64,000 nt of DNA from Neoechinorhynchus agilis. Taxonomy: Eukaryota; Acanthocephala. Below are positions 34,240 to 46,589 of this stretch, piece by piece. The position numbers were made by a program, and so were the translations under genes. Below the pieces are notes generated by a model. That model had not been told where the DNA came from. It made no database searches and worked only from the letters and a program-made list of their open reading frames with translations. The stretch lies in NCBI GenBank assembly GCA_051530055.1, contig CM121342.1:5270001-5334000 (forward strand), in the 5' to 3' direction. Every line of letters starts with the position of its first letter. Position 1 is the first letter of the stretch.

Positions 34240-35527
34240 GATCATTTACTACGCTTTTTCACGTACAATCTTTTAAAATGTTTACTCAAATTACGGCTAT
34301 AAATGAGATTGCGAACGTAATGATTGGCTGAAAAGCAATTTGAAAAACGAAGTTGTTTTTTCACGTACCATCTTACAAAATGTTACTCAAATTACGGCTA
34401 TAAATAAGATTGCAAACGATAATGATTGGCTGAAAAGCAATTTGAAAAACGAAGTTGTTTTTTCACGTACCATCTTACAAAATGTTACTCAAATTACGGC
34501 TATAAATAAGATTGCGAACGTAATGATTGGCTAAAAGGCAATTTGAAAAACGAAGTTGTTTTTTCACGTACCATCTTACAAAATGTTACTCAAATTACGG
34601 CTATAAATAAGATTGCGAACGTAATGATTGGCTGAAAAGCAATTTGAAAAACGAAGTTGTTTTTTCACGTACCATCTTACAAAATGTTACTCAAATTGCG
34701 GCTATAAATAAGATTGCGGACGTAATGATTGGCTGAAAAGCAATTTGAAAAACGAAGTTGTTTTTTCACGTACCATCTTACAAAATGTTACTCAAATTAC
34801 GGCTATAAATAAGATTGCGAACGTAATGATTGGCTAAAAGGCAATTTGAAAAACGAAGTTGTTTTTTCACGTACCATCTTACAAAATGTTACTCAAATTA
34901 CGGCTATAAATAAGATTGCGAACGTAATGATTGGCTAAAAGGCAATTTGAAAAACGAAGTTGTTTTTTCAGGTACCATCTTACAAAATGTTTACTCAAAT
35001 TACGGCTATAAATGAGATTGCGAACGATAATGATTGGCTGAAAAGGAATTTGGAAAACGAAGTTGTTTTTTCAGGTACCATCTTACAAAATGTTTACTCA
35101 AATTACGGCTATAAATGAGATTGCGAACGTAATGATTGGCTAAAAGGCAATTTGAAAAACGAAGTTGTTTTTTCACGTACCATCTTACAAAATGTTACTC
35201 AAATTACGGCTACAAATGAGATTGCAAACGTAATGATTGGCTGAAAAGTTTGGGTTTTTTTTTTGTTGGTGTTTGGGTTGTTTTGTACCATCTTACAAAA
35301 TGTTACTCAAATTACGGCTATAAATGAGATTGCGAACGTAATGATTGGCTAAAAGGCAATTTGAAAAACGAAGTTGTTTTTTCACGTACCATCTTACAAA
35401 ATGTTACTCAAATTACGGTACAAATGAGATTGCAAACGATAATGATTGGCTGAAAAGGAATTTGAAAAACGAAGTTGTTTTTTCACGTACCATCTTACAA
35501 AATGTTACTCAAATTACGGCTATAAAA
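34240..35527. repeat. 102-bp satellite array
   Basis: About 12 copies of a unit of about 102 bp containing CACGTACCATCTTACAAAAT, ACTCAAATTACGGCTATAAA and AATGATTGGCTGAAAAGC. Most copies are over 95% alike. One unit near 35247-35285 has its middle replaced by a T/G-rich stretch (TTTTTTTTTTGTTGGTGTTT). The short open frames across it are a by-product of the repeat (102 is divisible by three). Confidence 0.95.
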
Positions 35528-35814
35528 TAATATCTATAAAGGAAATCGTTCCGGATAATCGAGTTAGAATTTTGGTGGTAGCTTATGAGCTTGTGCATCT
35601 CACACTATAGGAACTTCTCTTTATACATTAAATCCTTCGCGCTTTTCTTCGGTACGCGAAGGTCGAAAGTTATCAAAAATAAATCAATTATATGATAATT
35701 CGCTTTAAAAAAATTAAAATGATGAGCGTCTTTACAAAAAACTTAACCTAAAGAAGTATGACGAAACGGATGAAATTTCTTCGAATTTATAAATTAATCT
35801 CTAAAATTTACAAG
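35528..35814. other. Spacer between the satellite and the LINE fragment
   Basis: AT-rich, no gene seen. A short inverted pair, CTTCGCGCTTTTCTTC / GTACGCGAAGG, is the only notable feature. Confidence 0.35.
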
Positions 35815-36860
35815 TTTTGGAAGATAATGTTCTGTGTAGCCGCGGTTTTCCTCACGCTGGCAGCATACTGCGAGGGAGACGTTTTGGTTAAGGAATACTG
35901 TCGCACACGGGTCCCTTTTCATCGCCATCGACCTCTTTGCTATATCTGAAACTGCGGATTCTCTGAGGGCTACGGACGTTTCGATCCCGAAAGGCACAAA
36001 ATGAAAGCTCGCATTCAGCTCAACGTTGCCGTTTTCCGACGCTGCGGTCGCTACAGCGAGGGGTTTTTTACTGGATAAATCAGCGAAGGACTTGGCCATG
36101 GTGTCGGTGCAGGTTGCGTCCCCTAAGAGGCACTTCCCTTGGCTCCAAGGGAAGACTGACGCACCATCTGGGCGCTTACCATCAGACCTACACAGATTGC
36201 TCGGCTCCAAGATGTTTGGAATGTTGATGGGGAAGTCAGGGCTCTACTCAAGATCGCTTTGGTCATGTCTAGGCGACCGTCCGGCTGACCGAATGCGCAT
36301 GATAGAGCATTTAATCCTTTGGCGTCTACTTGCGAGCCACAGCGACATTCGGGCAATCTCTAAGAGGAAGCTATCCGGAATGTTTCGTTGCCCCAAAGTG
36401 TCCCCTACTTTTCGGCAGGGACCATGCGTCGGACTCCTTCGTGGAGGAAGCCATGAGTCTCGAACTTGACCTCTCGTCCAGTTGGTCTAGAAGTGATTTG
36501 TGAACCTTCTGCACGATCGGTAAGTCCCACGATGACTGCTTTTGGTACTTCTGGAGTATTGTTGCTTGTTATACTTTAGAGGTCCAGAGCATTATTAAAA
36601 TGCTCTTCGATGGACTCCGGATAGATCTTATGAGAGTTCTCTTGACTAGCCGAAGAAAGGTCTGCAATGCGACATCCTCCATGAGTCTGAGACCTGAACC
36701 TCCGTAGTTGGATGTTTCCAGGAGGAATGGTCGAAATCGATATTGACGATTTGGCTGATCTTATTCCGAAGAAGATCATCCAGACATGAAAGATCATGCG
36801 CCCGAAGGCGGGTGCAGATCTCAGTCTGTGCAATGGGATGTAGAGGCGGGTTTTAATCAA
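35815..36860 (-). mobile_element. LINE 3' part with endonuclease domain (family B)
   Basis: The minus strand, in more than one frame, encodes a CCHC-like ECRCGSQVDAKGLNALSC, then LCRSDGKRPDGASVFPWSQG (the RPDG restriction-like endonuclease motif) and the tail NASFHFVPFGIETSVALRES. The last 290 bp are nearly identical to 8738-9030. Part of the region toward 36860 (LHRLRSAPAFGRMIFHVW) appears to belong to the same element but is weaker. At least one frame change separates the CCHC part from the endonuclease part, so the copy is not intact. Confidence 0.8.
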
Positions 36861-37332
36861 AAAAACGGCTTCGTGAGACTTTAGCTCTGAACATCACTTA
36901 AAATACATCTAATAATAATCCGACCGAATGCAATCGTCAATGTTATAACCGAGAATTAACAGGATTCGTTCAGAGTGCCTACGACCTCACTTCCGACCTA
37001 GAAAAATAAGTCAAAGCAATCGACGCTTATCTGAAAATTCGGTCAAATATAAAAACCAATACTGCTCACATCCAAAAAAACCTGATAAAAGTCGAAAGAA
37101 AGAGCCGCGACACAAAAGACTGTGAATTTGACGCATTTGTTAGTCATTTACGATTTTTTTATCGGGGTTGCGGGTTTCATCACCCAGGGATGGCTCACGA
37201 GCAGACTAAGTAGAATCTTCGTGCTTTCAGACCTCACTTTATCCATCAAAACGAAAGCGTCTACTGCCGATTACAAAGCGAATTCCAATATTAATCCATC
37301 GGGTTCTCGATCACCCTCAAGAGTTTCAGATA
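36861..37332. other. Upstream region of VAC14
   Basis: No clear gene. The frame at 37122-37352 overlaps the VAC14 start in another frame and is probably chance. Confidence 0.35.
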
Positions 37333-40300
37333 ATGATGGTGGAAACACTTAAATTACCATTCAATGACGAATTTGTAAAACAACTGACATCAGAAACTCC
37401 TGAAAAGCAAATATCGGCATTGTGTGATTTAAACAAGTATGCTTTTTTCCAATGTTCATTCTGAACGTCTTCCATCAAGATTAATCCATGGTTTAATCGA
37501 ATCAGAAAAGATCGACGAGGTACAATCTTTGATCAATTATTTGTCCCGTTCATTCGCATTGTCTCAAATTCAAACTTTCCGTGTCGCTGGTTTATGTGCT
37601 CTCATGAATGCCAGCGCGAGCCTGAGAAATGTTCGTTGCCTCCTTTTTTCAGCACTAACATAAACACCCGAAAGCGTTTATGCGACTTCAAACATCTCGT
37701 GCTACCACCACTGCTAGCAAACGTGAACGATCCCAGCACTGATGTTCGATTGCTCACCTTAAAAGTCTTGTCCAACTGTACACTCCTCCTTGGATCAGAT
37801 GGTCTCTTTTACTTCAAGGAACTCTTCGATATCATCTGTAGGGTACGTAAACTCTCATTCACACTTTAAAACGAGCGCGCAACGTTGACATGCGTTGGAC
37901 AATCACATGAACATTCGGTACCCTCCGCAACACCGCATGAATACTCTGTGCAGTGCGCTCACTGTCGCGAAACCGCATGAATACTCGATTGAACGCGTTC
38001 ATTGTTGTAAAACCCAATGAACACGCTGTAGCCCACGAACACCCAACCCGCAAAGCCTCACGAATACTATGAAGCTTACGCACACCCAACCCGCAACGCC
38101 TCACGAATACTCTGAAGCTTACGTACACCCAACCCGCAGCACCTCGCGAATACTCTGAAGCTTACGTACACCCAACCCGCAAAGCCTCACGAATACTCTG
38201 AAGCTACGTACACCCAACCCGCAGCACCTCACGAATACTCTGAAGCTTACGTACACCCAACCCGCAACGCCCCACGAATACTCTGAAGCTTACGTACACC
38301 CAACCCGCAGCACCTCGCGAATACTCTGAAGCTTACGTACACCCAACCCGCAAAGCCTCACGAATACTCTGAAGCTTACGTACACCCAACCCGCAACGCC
38401 TCACGAATACTCTGAAGCTTACGTACACCCAACCCGCAGCACCTCACGAATACTCTGAAGCTTACGAACACCCAACCCGCAACGCCTCACGAATACTCTG
38501 AAGCTTACGTACACCCAACCCGCAGCACCTCACGAATACTCTGAAGCTTACGTACACCCAACCCGCAAAGCCTCACGAATACTCTGAAGCTTACGTACAC
38601 CCAACCCGCAGCACCTCACGAATACTCTGAAGCTTACGTACACCCAACCCGCAAAGCCTCACGAATACTCTGAAGCTTACGTACACCCAACCCGCAACGC
38701 CTCACGAATACTCTGAAGCTTACGTACACCCAACCCGCAGCACCTCACGAATACTCTGAAGCTTACGTACACCCAACCCGCAAAGCCTCACGAATACTCT
38801 GAAGCTTACGTACACCCAACCCGCAACGCCTCACGAATACTCTGAAGCTTACGTACACCCAACCCGCAACGCCTCACGAATACTCTGAAGCTGTACACCA
38901 ACCCGCAAGCCTCACGAATACTCTGAAGCTTACGTACACCCAACCCGCAACGCCTCACGAATACTCTGAAGCTTACGTACACCCAACCCGCAGCACCTCA
39001 CGAATACTCTGAAGCTTACGTACACCCAACCCGCAAAGCCTCACGAATACTCTGAAGCTTACGTACACCCAACCCGCAACGCCCAGAATACTCGAACCGT
39101 CAACTTACGACACCCAACCCGCAACGCCCCACGAATACTCTGAAGCTTACGTACACCCAACCCGCAGCACCTCACGAATACTCTGAAGCTTACGTACACC
39201 CAACCCGCAAAGCCTCACGAATACTCTGAAGCTTACGTACACCCAACCCGCAACGCCTCACGAATACTCTGAAGCTTACGTACACCCAACCCGCAGCACC
39301 TCACGAATACTCTGAAGCTTACGTACACCCAACCCGCAACGCCTCACGAATACTCTGAAGCTTACGTACACCCAACCCGCAGCACCTCACGAATACTCTG
39401 AAGCTTACGTACACCCAACCCGCAAAGCCTCACGAATACTCTGAAGCTTACGTACACCCAACCCGCAGCACCTCACGAATACTCTGAACTCTAAGCTTAC
39501 GTACACCCAACCCGCACCCTCACGAATACTCTGAAGCTTACGTACACCCAACCCGCAGCACCTCAAACTCTGAAGCTTACGTACGACACCCAACCCGCAA
39601 AGCCTCACGAATACTCTGAAGCTTACGTACACCCAACCCGCAGCACCTCACGAATACTCTGAAGCTTACGTACACCCAACCCGCAACGCCTCACGAATAC
39701 TCTGAAGCTTACGTACACCCAACCCGCAGCACCTCACGAATACTCTGAAGCTTACGTACACCCAACCCGCAGCCCTCGCCTCACGAATACTCTGAAGCTT
39801 GTACACCCAACCCGCAAAGCCTCACGAATACTCTGAAGCTTACGTACACCCAACCCGCAACGCCTCACGAATACTCTGAAGCTTACGTACACCCAACCCG
39901 CAGCACCTCACGAATACTCTGAAGCTTACGTACACCCAACCCGCAGCACCTCAAGAATACTCTGTGCAGTGCGCTCACTGTCGCGAAACTGCATGAATAC
40001 TCGATTGAACGCGTTCATTGTTGTAAAACCCAATGAACACGCTGTAGCCCACGAACACCCAACCCGCAACGCCTCACGAATACTCTGAAGCTTACGCACA
40101 CCCAACCCGCAACGCCTCACGAATACTATGAAGCTTACGAACACCCAACCCGCAACGCCCCACGAATACTCTGTGCAGTGCGCTCACTGTCGCGAAACTG
40201 CATGAATACTCGATTGGACGCGTTCATTGTTGTAAAATCAAATGAACACTGTGTAACCCACGAACACCTCACGAATACTCATGAACACCCAACCCGCAGC

Positions 40301-42684
40301 ACCTCACGAATACTCTGAAACTTACGCACACATCCGCAACACCGCATGAATACTCTGTGCAGTGCGTTCACTTTCGCGAAACTGCGTGAATACTCGATCG
40401 AACGCGTACATTGTTGTAAAACCGAATGAACATTCTTTAACCTACGAGCACCCAACCAGCAACATCGCATGAATACTCGATCGAACGCGTACATTGTTGT
40501 AAAACCGAATGAACACTAGATAACTTTTGAACGCTTTCTCTACACCACACGAATACTCTTAAAGTTACTTACACCGCACTTATACCGGATGAACAGCTCG
40601 TAGGTTACGCAGATTAGTTCGGAACTGCGTAGTTGTTGAAATTTATTTCTTTTTCTTTGCGTTATTTTAGGAGATTGATCACATCGATTCGAAGGTTCGG
40701 TCAGCTGCTTTAAATATGAGCAATGTTTTAATGGACATTATTATCCGGGAAGGGGATGTTAACGTTAGTTCTCTTATCCCACCAATACAGGAACGATTAT
40801 ACTCGTTCAATTGTAATGCTGTTCACCTTGTTTTGCATTGGGTAAGATGAGAAGCTTGATGGCCATCAACTGAAAGTTTTCTAGATTATGTTTTTAAGTT
40901 CAATTCCATCAATCGACTTTTCACCGCACTGGGCTTGTCTCATGGATGGTATTTTCAACTCTATTTGTTTCTTGTCGAATGGATTTACTGCGTATCAGTT
41001 TTTTTTACATTCTGGCGATGACAATAGAGCGTGAATTTTATTTAGTCGTCGGGACCTGCTTGCTACAATACGTGAATCATTGGATAAGGAGTGCAGTTTG
41101 CACATTCTTCAAGTTTTACTTAAATACTCATTGTGCTTGGGTATTTTTTTATCGAATATCAACTTTTTAATATTTCTTATATAGATGAATTTTTACGCAA
41201 AACCAGCATGGAGTGGATATGTCGATATATTCATAAACTTGGTAGTGAGGATATCGAGAAATCGTTCAGAAATTTTCTTTATCATTCTATCCCACAGTCT
41301 GATGAGCCAAAGGTGGGCGATTACTTTTCTTTAGAAATGATCGTTAGCTTATAGGCGATCGTTATAATGCGTACTAAAACAGGCCTTAAACTCATAAATA
41401 AACTCTTAGAAATGGTCCAACAAGAAAAAGGAAATCTTTCATGGTGCGTCAAGGGAATGTCTCCTATCTTAAAAGAGTCTTTTATTGCTATTTTACACAT
41501 CTTCAAGCAATTATTATTGCAACTTGGTTCCTTTCGATTTAATTCACTTTGCGTTCTTTTTATAATTTATAAGCCGAAGATTTTTAGTTAAATCACTTAT
41601 TTTTTGCACCATAGGACGAAGAAATTGCGGTCTGAGATAATTCTACTTTTGCAGAATACTAAAAGTTCAATGATCTTCTGGTGGTTTTTCATCGGGACCC
41701 TAAGATCTATCCATTCGGATTTCCTTTGTTCGCGGAGATCGCTGAATTTACAGCACAGAATGCACTTCGACACTTAATTGGGCTGGTTTTCTGTACAAAT
41801 TATGCATTTTAAACGTAAAATCACCTTTCAGAATTCGCAATTTTAATCCAAAATGTCACAGTCGAATAAAACGGAAGATTTGGTTGATTGCATAGAGCAA
41901 GCATTAATATCGAAATCCGATCAGGCAACGAATGAGATCCTAAAATCTATTGAACTCGACAAATATGATCAGAGTGTTGTTTTGGCACTCTCACGAATTT
42001 TGAAGAGGAACAAATACCTTCCTCATAATATTGAGGCGCAGTCGATTATAGTGTATGTTTGGCTACGCTCGGCTATTTAACCATCTTATTTTTGTAGGAG
42101 GTTATGTAGTGTAAAGTGCGGTTTTTGGTTATACCCAGCCGTTGCAAAATTTGTGTCAAATCAACCGAAATGCGTTGAAACTGTGTCTCTAGTGAAATTC
42201 CTTACAAACTCCCTGATGTATAATCCTGAAATGGAAGCAACTAGGCTACGATTTATAAACAATCAGGTGAGCTTTATAATGTTCCTCCGTTTTATTTTCT
42301 CGTTAAGGAAAAAGATATCATGAATATAATGAGTGCTTGGAAAATTGATCCGGTTTCATATTTGTCCATTTGCCTGTTAATGTCCGAAAGCGCAAAGGCA
42401 ATTGAGATATTGAGCGATTTATCGCTTACCGAACCATCTACTGATGCTATCAAGGAACTCAAAGCACTCGCCAACCATTTTGAATCTCCCGTTTTCACAC
42501 GTTCGTATCCGTTTCAATATCCTAATCATTACGTTTTAGTCTTTTAGGTCACCGGTACAGAATGGCTCTTGGCGATACTTCACGACAAAGAACACCTTGG
42601 TTTCTCTTACTCGCTCTTATTCCCAGCTGCGAGGAAGCCAATAAACTATTCAGGAAACTAAGTGATCTACAATTAGTGATCTAA
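37333..42684 (+). CDS. VAC14: VAC14, scaffold of the PIKfyve complex
   Basis: VAC14 is a HEAT-repeat scaffold holding PIKfyve and FIG4 to make PI(3,5)P2 on endosomes. The coding sequence starts MVETLKLPFNDEFVKQ and continues over many exons with mostly 44-60-nt GT-AG introns. Matching segments in order: SLINYLSRSFALSQIQTFRV, KHLVLPPLLANVNDPSTDVR, EIDHIDSKVRSAALNMSNVL, VSSLIPPIQERLYSFN, EFLRKTSMEWICRYIHKLG, then the C-terminal VAC14 region with SIIVRLCSVKCGFWLYPAVA, ILSDLSL, LKALANHFESPVFT and WFLLLALIPSCEEANKLFRK. The exon arrangement between 41290 and 41850 is uncertain. One intron (37843-40670) is 2.8 kb because of a satellite. The linker seems shorter than in vertebrates. Confidence 0.85.
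37870..40560. repeat. 43-bp satellite filling a VAC14 intron
   Basis: About 50-60 units of 43 bp built on CACGAATACTCTGAAGCTTA and CGTACACCCAACCCGCAACG. Variants at one site (GCAACGCCT, GCAAAGCCT, GCAGCACCT) alternate in a higher-order pattern. At both ends (37880-38030 and 39945-40560) the units are diverged and carry GCAGTGCGCTCACTGTCGCG and related blocks, the expected edge decay of an array. The array lies entirely within the intron 37843-40670. Confidence 0.97.
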
Positions 42685-42699
42685 ATGCGTTCGTTTATT

Positions 42700-44350
42700 T
42701 TTTTGGGTGATATTGTTCAATGCTGGATGATTTGTATTTGGTTAATTTATGGAAAAGAAATCAAAATGTTTTTAAATCCGATATTTCGGCACAATATTGT
42801 GCTTTTATCATGGTTACTTCTAAGAATATATTTGACAAATCTAGCTACGAGGAAATTGCTTACTATTTTTCATTGTGATGTACTTGCTATTCTTAATCGA
42901 TATGTTTCTTTTGTTAGATTGTTACCGACAGTTCCACGGAGTGATTTCCGGTACTGCAAAAAAATTTTAGAAGACTTATTCTCATTGCTGGCGACCTATT
43001 TAGGGCGTTTATACAGAACTAATGGGTACGGAAGCGCTTATTTTCCCCGCAGACTTATTTACAATCACATCGAACTGAAACCGACTCTATTCTGAAGTGA
43101 TACTAGTAAATTTCGACTCCAAAATATCCATGTTATGATAGGAAAGGTTGCTCAGAGCTCTGATAAAGGTGCATGTGAAATCGGGACGTTGGCTTGTACC
43201 ACTTTTAAAAGCTTCTAGAGTTTCTTCATATCGGCTTTAAAGGTTAAATCTTTAGTGAAAGTGTAGCCAAGAATTTCTGTTTTATTTTGGCGATTATCTA
43301 ATCGACGTTTCTCGAAGGTAGAACGAGAGTTTAAAATGAACTTAGTTTTTCTGGGGTTTGAGGCAAGTATTTATGTAATGCTTTTGCCGTGATTTAGCAA
43401 GACTCACTTAAAAAAGCGGCCATATCTTCGAATTATAATGTGATTTCATTGAATACACAAAAATTCTGAACCATAAATTGCGTGGCCCTCCTTAGGACGG
43501 AAAATATAAAAATCCGTCGATTTTCTTATGGAAAAAATTGAATTTCAGACTATTGTTCATTTTCGTGTAAAATCTTAGGTCAAATCAGATTGATTGGGCC
43601 AGTATGTTATTAGGACCAAAACGATCGCATCTCGATATAGTCCAATTAATTGGAATCGACTTTATTGTCAAAAGCTTTTATGATGCCCAAAGCAATCAAG
43701 GTATTCAATAGTTAAAGAGAATTTCTCTGAAAATTTGTGATCGATGCAGTTGTATTGCAAAATTTTTGATGAATTTCGCGGGCGCCCGCTCATGAAACCA
43801 CAGAGTTCTAATGTGTGTAATACGACGCGAAGGAATACCCATTTCTGATCTAAATCTGATTGGAAATGAACCCCACACGGTCAGTATAACCCTGGGCCCT
43901 TGCAAACGTTTTGATCAACAGTATCTCCCAATTGTCACTGTATAGTGAGAAATCTGTCACTAAAATGGCCACAAACTCACTCGATTCCCCTAGACGAGCG
44001 TCGCCATTTTTGAAAACGTAAATTAAAATATGAACGTTTAACGCGTTGATTTTGATTTTTACACAAAAATTTGGTCGAAGTTCCACATAATCAGATCATG
44101 TATTGGGCGAAGAAAAAAGCACCGATTTTCCGCAAGTGGCATAGATCCAAATAAGTCTTGAGGAGAATGTAAGGTATTGATTGAGGTTAGAAAATCTCGT
44201 GCGAACCAGTAGACCGGATTACAGCTTTCAACCACTTTTGTGAAGGACCCATAAAATCCCACATTTTTTACAATATTGATTGCTACATTGTGGTGTACAC
44301 GTATTCGTTAGTCAATTCGATTTTTTAAAAGACTCCAGATTGTCTTTTAG
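42700..44350. other. No gene recognised between VAC14 and TSNAX (left part)
   Basis: AT-rich. 42770-42800 (AAATCCGATATTTCGGCACA) resembles the arm of the foldback element at 44.4 kb. The minus strand near 43140-43330 encodes a broken frame with ILGYTFTKDLTFKADMKK, which weakly resembles the region after a LINE reverse transcriptase core. The frames at 42685-43095, 43705-43905 and 44059-44262 show no family. Confidence 0.35.
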
Positions 44351-44545
44351 AATACAGATTATGTTCGTTTATGGCGGAAATTGAAGGAATTTTTATTAAA
44401 TCCGATATTTGGGCCCACAATCTTGCTGCGAATAAAAAATCCTTAAACAATCTTGATAAAAGCCGGAACAAGATTGTGGGCCGAGATATCGGATTTAATA
44501 AAATTCCTTCAATTTTCCGCCATAAACAAACATAAATCAATCTTC
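44335..44545. repeat. Foldback element with arms of about 65 bp
   Basis: The left arm (about 44357-44430), with TTTATGGCGGAAATTGAAGG and TAAATCCGATATTTGGGCCC, is matched in reverse orientation by the right arm (about 44462-44535), with GGGCCGAGATATCGGATTTA and CCTTCAATTTTCCGCCATAA. The spacer is about 35 bp. It is a MITE-like element with a solo-arm relative near 42770. Confidence 0.88.
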
Positions 44546-44719
44546 AAACAATACGGATTACAAAAATACGTCTGTGTTCAAAGCTTGGTTCAAAGTGGAA
44601 ACCGACACGAGCCGGGTTCAGATTAGCGCGTGAGCACTTGTATTTTAGAACTGATGATGAGCCCGACCAGGATCGAAACGTTTTTAATAAAAATTATTAA
44701 TACGTCTAATCATATACCC

Positions 44720-44756
44720 CGGTGCCTCAAATATCGACATTTTAAAATTTTATAGA
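44720..44756. repeat. Edge of the TTGTTTAGAAGTC family directly before TSNAX
   Basis: CCTCAAATATCGACATTTTA matches the outer edge of the element at 22970-22985 (CCTCACATATCGACATTTTT). It ends in TTTTATAG about 8 bp before the TSNAX ATG, so the element remnant appears to provide the acceptor-like site of this gene. Confidence 0.5.
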
Positions 44757-44761
44757 CGCGG

Positions 44762-45520
44762 ATGGTTAAATTCGAACTTGATGAAAAGGAGATGATATCT
44801 ATTGAAGACGTTCCTAGTTACATTGGAAGTAACCTAGACACTTATATTCGTCTTCCAACCCAAATTCAGCGAATATCTTTCCTTGATCGTAGCGTGACCT
44901 ACGAAGCTAAGCAGGTTATTACTTTTATTCAAGGCGCAATTGAAGAAAATCACAAGCCTTATCCGATAAATCTTAACGTGCTCAACAAAGTTAAAGATAG
45001 ACTTGAGATCTTAAGGGACGAACATTTTGGTGCAATTGAAAAGGAGATTCAGACCACTGATTCCCACTTCGTCCGTGTACGTTACACCAAATGTGTTGAA
45101 GAGACAATTGAAGCGTTGTCTTATTATCATTTTCTCTGCAATTGGGCAAATTTTAAGGACGCATTGATTACCTACGATCAAGTCGTAGAATTCTTCAACT
45201 CAAACGGGTTGTGTCATATTCATATAACACTGTTTGATTACTTTCTTGGCGTTTGTGATATGTCCGGTGAACTTATGAGGACTGCGGCCAAATCCAAGCG
45301 ATTAGCTCCCATTATCTCTGATTTTATTCGTGGTCTTTACTCGGCGTCGGATTACCTCTGCTTCGCGTTAAGATTCTATGGTAACGATCGAATACTAAAA
45401 TCATTTAGCAATAAATTAAACGAAATGATGAGATCGTTGCGCAAAGTGGAAAAGAATTCGCGGGAAATCAAGGCCACTAGTGGGACTTCAGACATTCCTT
45501 TGAAGCGAAGCGTTTCTTAA
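44762..45520 (+). CDS. TSNAX: Translin-associated factor X (TRAX)
   Basis: The translin family forms the C3PO endoribonuclease that trims passenger strands in RNAi and processes tRNA; TRAX is the catalytic subunit. Single exon, 252 residues (human TRAX 290). FGAIEKEIQTTDSHFVRVRY is followed by CVEETIEALSYYHFLCNWAN, then LFDYFLGVCDMSGELMRTAA, SDFIRGLYSASDYLCFALRF and SLRKVEKNSREIKA. The acidic residues of the TRAX active site are all present (E..E in EETIEA; D and E in CDMSGE). DxxGELMR favours TRAX over translin itself. The N-terminus is shorter than in vertebrates. Confidence 0.85.
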   Translation: MVKFELDEKEMISIEDVPSYIGSNLDTYIRLPTQIQRISFLDRSVTYEAKQVITFIQGAIEENHKPYPINLNVLNKVKDRLEILRDEHFGAIEKEIQTTDSHFVRVRYTKCVEETIEALSYYHFLCNWANFKDALITYDQVVEFFNSNGLCHIHITLFDYFLGVCDMSGELMRTAAKSKRLAPIISDFIRGLYSASDYLCFALRFYGNDRILKSFSNKLNEMMRSLRKVEKNSREIKATSGTSDIPLKRSVS

Positions 45521-45540
45521 ATATATTTTTTCGGAAATGC

Positions 45541-45756
45541 ATGTGGGTTTGTCGCAAGAATCAACGGAGTGAAATTCTGAGCGGGAAGCAATCCTCTTAC
45601 TGCGCTCTCCTCTTTTACGATCATCTTAAAAACGCAGGAGCTCGAATCTCCGTTCCTAATTTTGATAATTTTATAAAGAATATTTTCCCGGTTTTTGGGA
45701 ATGACCTTTTCGAGCCGGTCGGTTTGATACCAAGCAACAGTAGGAGAACTTTCTAG
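45541..45756 (+). CDS. Small hypothetical frame downstream of TSNAX
   Basis: 71 residues, no recognised domain (SVPNFDNFIKNIFPVFGNDL). It starts 20 bp after the TSNAX stop. It may be chance or 3' UTR. Confidence 0.2.
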   Translation: MWVCRKNQRSEILSGKQSSYCALLFYDHLKNAGARISVPNFDNFIKNIFPVFGNDLFEPVGLIPSNSRRTF

Positions 45757-46585
45757 TGTCCTATAATAAAGTCAAATTTTCTTTTACATGAAAGGTCTTT
45801 AAAGATTTTCATAAATAATTCTCACGCTTTCGTCCAATTGCTGGACGCGTTTCACCTTTAAAACGATTAAAATAACTCTTTCTCCGCGGCAAAAGGCCAG
45901 TGCACCATTTCAGGTAAGATTAAAATTCAAATATTTGGTCGTCTTACGTTATAAACAGGCAATCTTCGACCAAGTTGCAATCCTTGTAAGAAATATAAAA
46001 AAATCGTTGTCCACACAAGGCCTTCAACAATAAATTGGGTTGTTTTAGATCAGCCAGTGGCGTTCTTAACGGCTGCAACACGTCCAGTGAACAGTCAAAT
46101 TTTACAACGGTTTGCTTGTTGTTTGCATCAAATCCGTTGATGGTTTGAATGCAGTGTCCGCTCTTCGATAAAAATGGTGATAGTGATCCTGGATTCTGTT
46201 TGATGGCTTTATCACAGAAATGTGTAAGATACGACGGAGGAATCGAGCAGAAATATTATTTTCATTTTGCAAGTTAACATTTTTAGAAGAAGGCGACGTG
46301 AGAAATTCAGGTTGCTCGTTAAGGTAAGTCAATGCATTTCTCATGTCAGGTGTCGAATGACTCTACTCTCCGATATACAAAATTAAATGCCTTTACATCT
46401 TAAAGAAACTCCTTGGGTAACAATGCCTAGCCCCAAATTATGAGTAAGCATTATTTCTAACGGGTTCTATCTATAACAACGAGATTATCTTGCGAAATCA
46501 GCAATCTCCGTTACCATAACTTTTAGTTGAATTTGGAACTATGAAAGCGTCTAAAACAAACTTGCATCAAAATACTTGTCTTAAT
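45757..46585. other. No gene recognised
   Basis: A minus-strand frame at 46102-46344 (80 residues, MRNALTYLNEQPEFLTSPSS) is the only sizeable one; it has ordinary composition but no recognised family. The remainder is AT-rich. Confidence 0.3.
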
Positions 46586-46589
46586 GACT

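Noticed and set aside
37859-40494. Minus-strand Arg/Leu-rich repeat proteins
   Set aside because: Chance readings of the 43-bp intron satellite.
34240-40560. CRISPR-like arrays
   Set aside because: Units are head-to-tail satellites without unique spacers, and the context is a eukaryotic genome.
41853-42684. A separate gene starting MSQSNKTEDLVDC
   Set aside because: The sequence that follows aligns with the C-terminal part of VAC14 and is connected by good GT-AG introns, so it is an internal or late exon group of VAC14.
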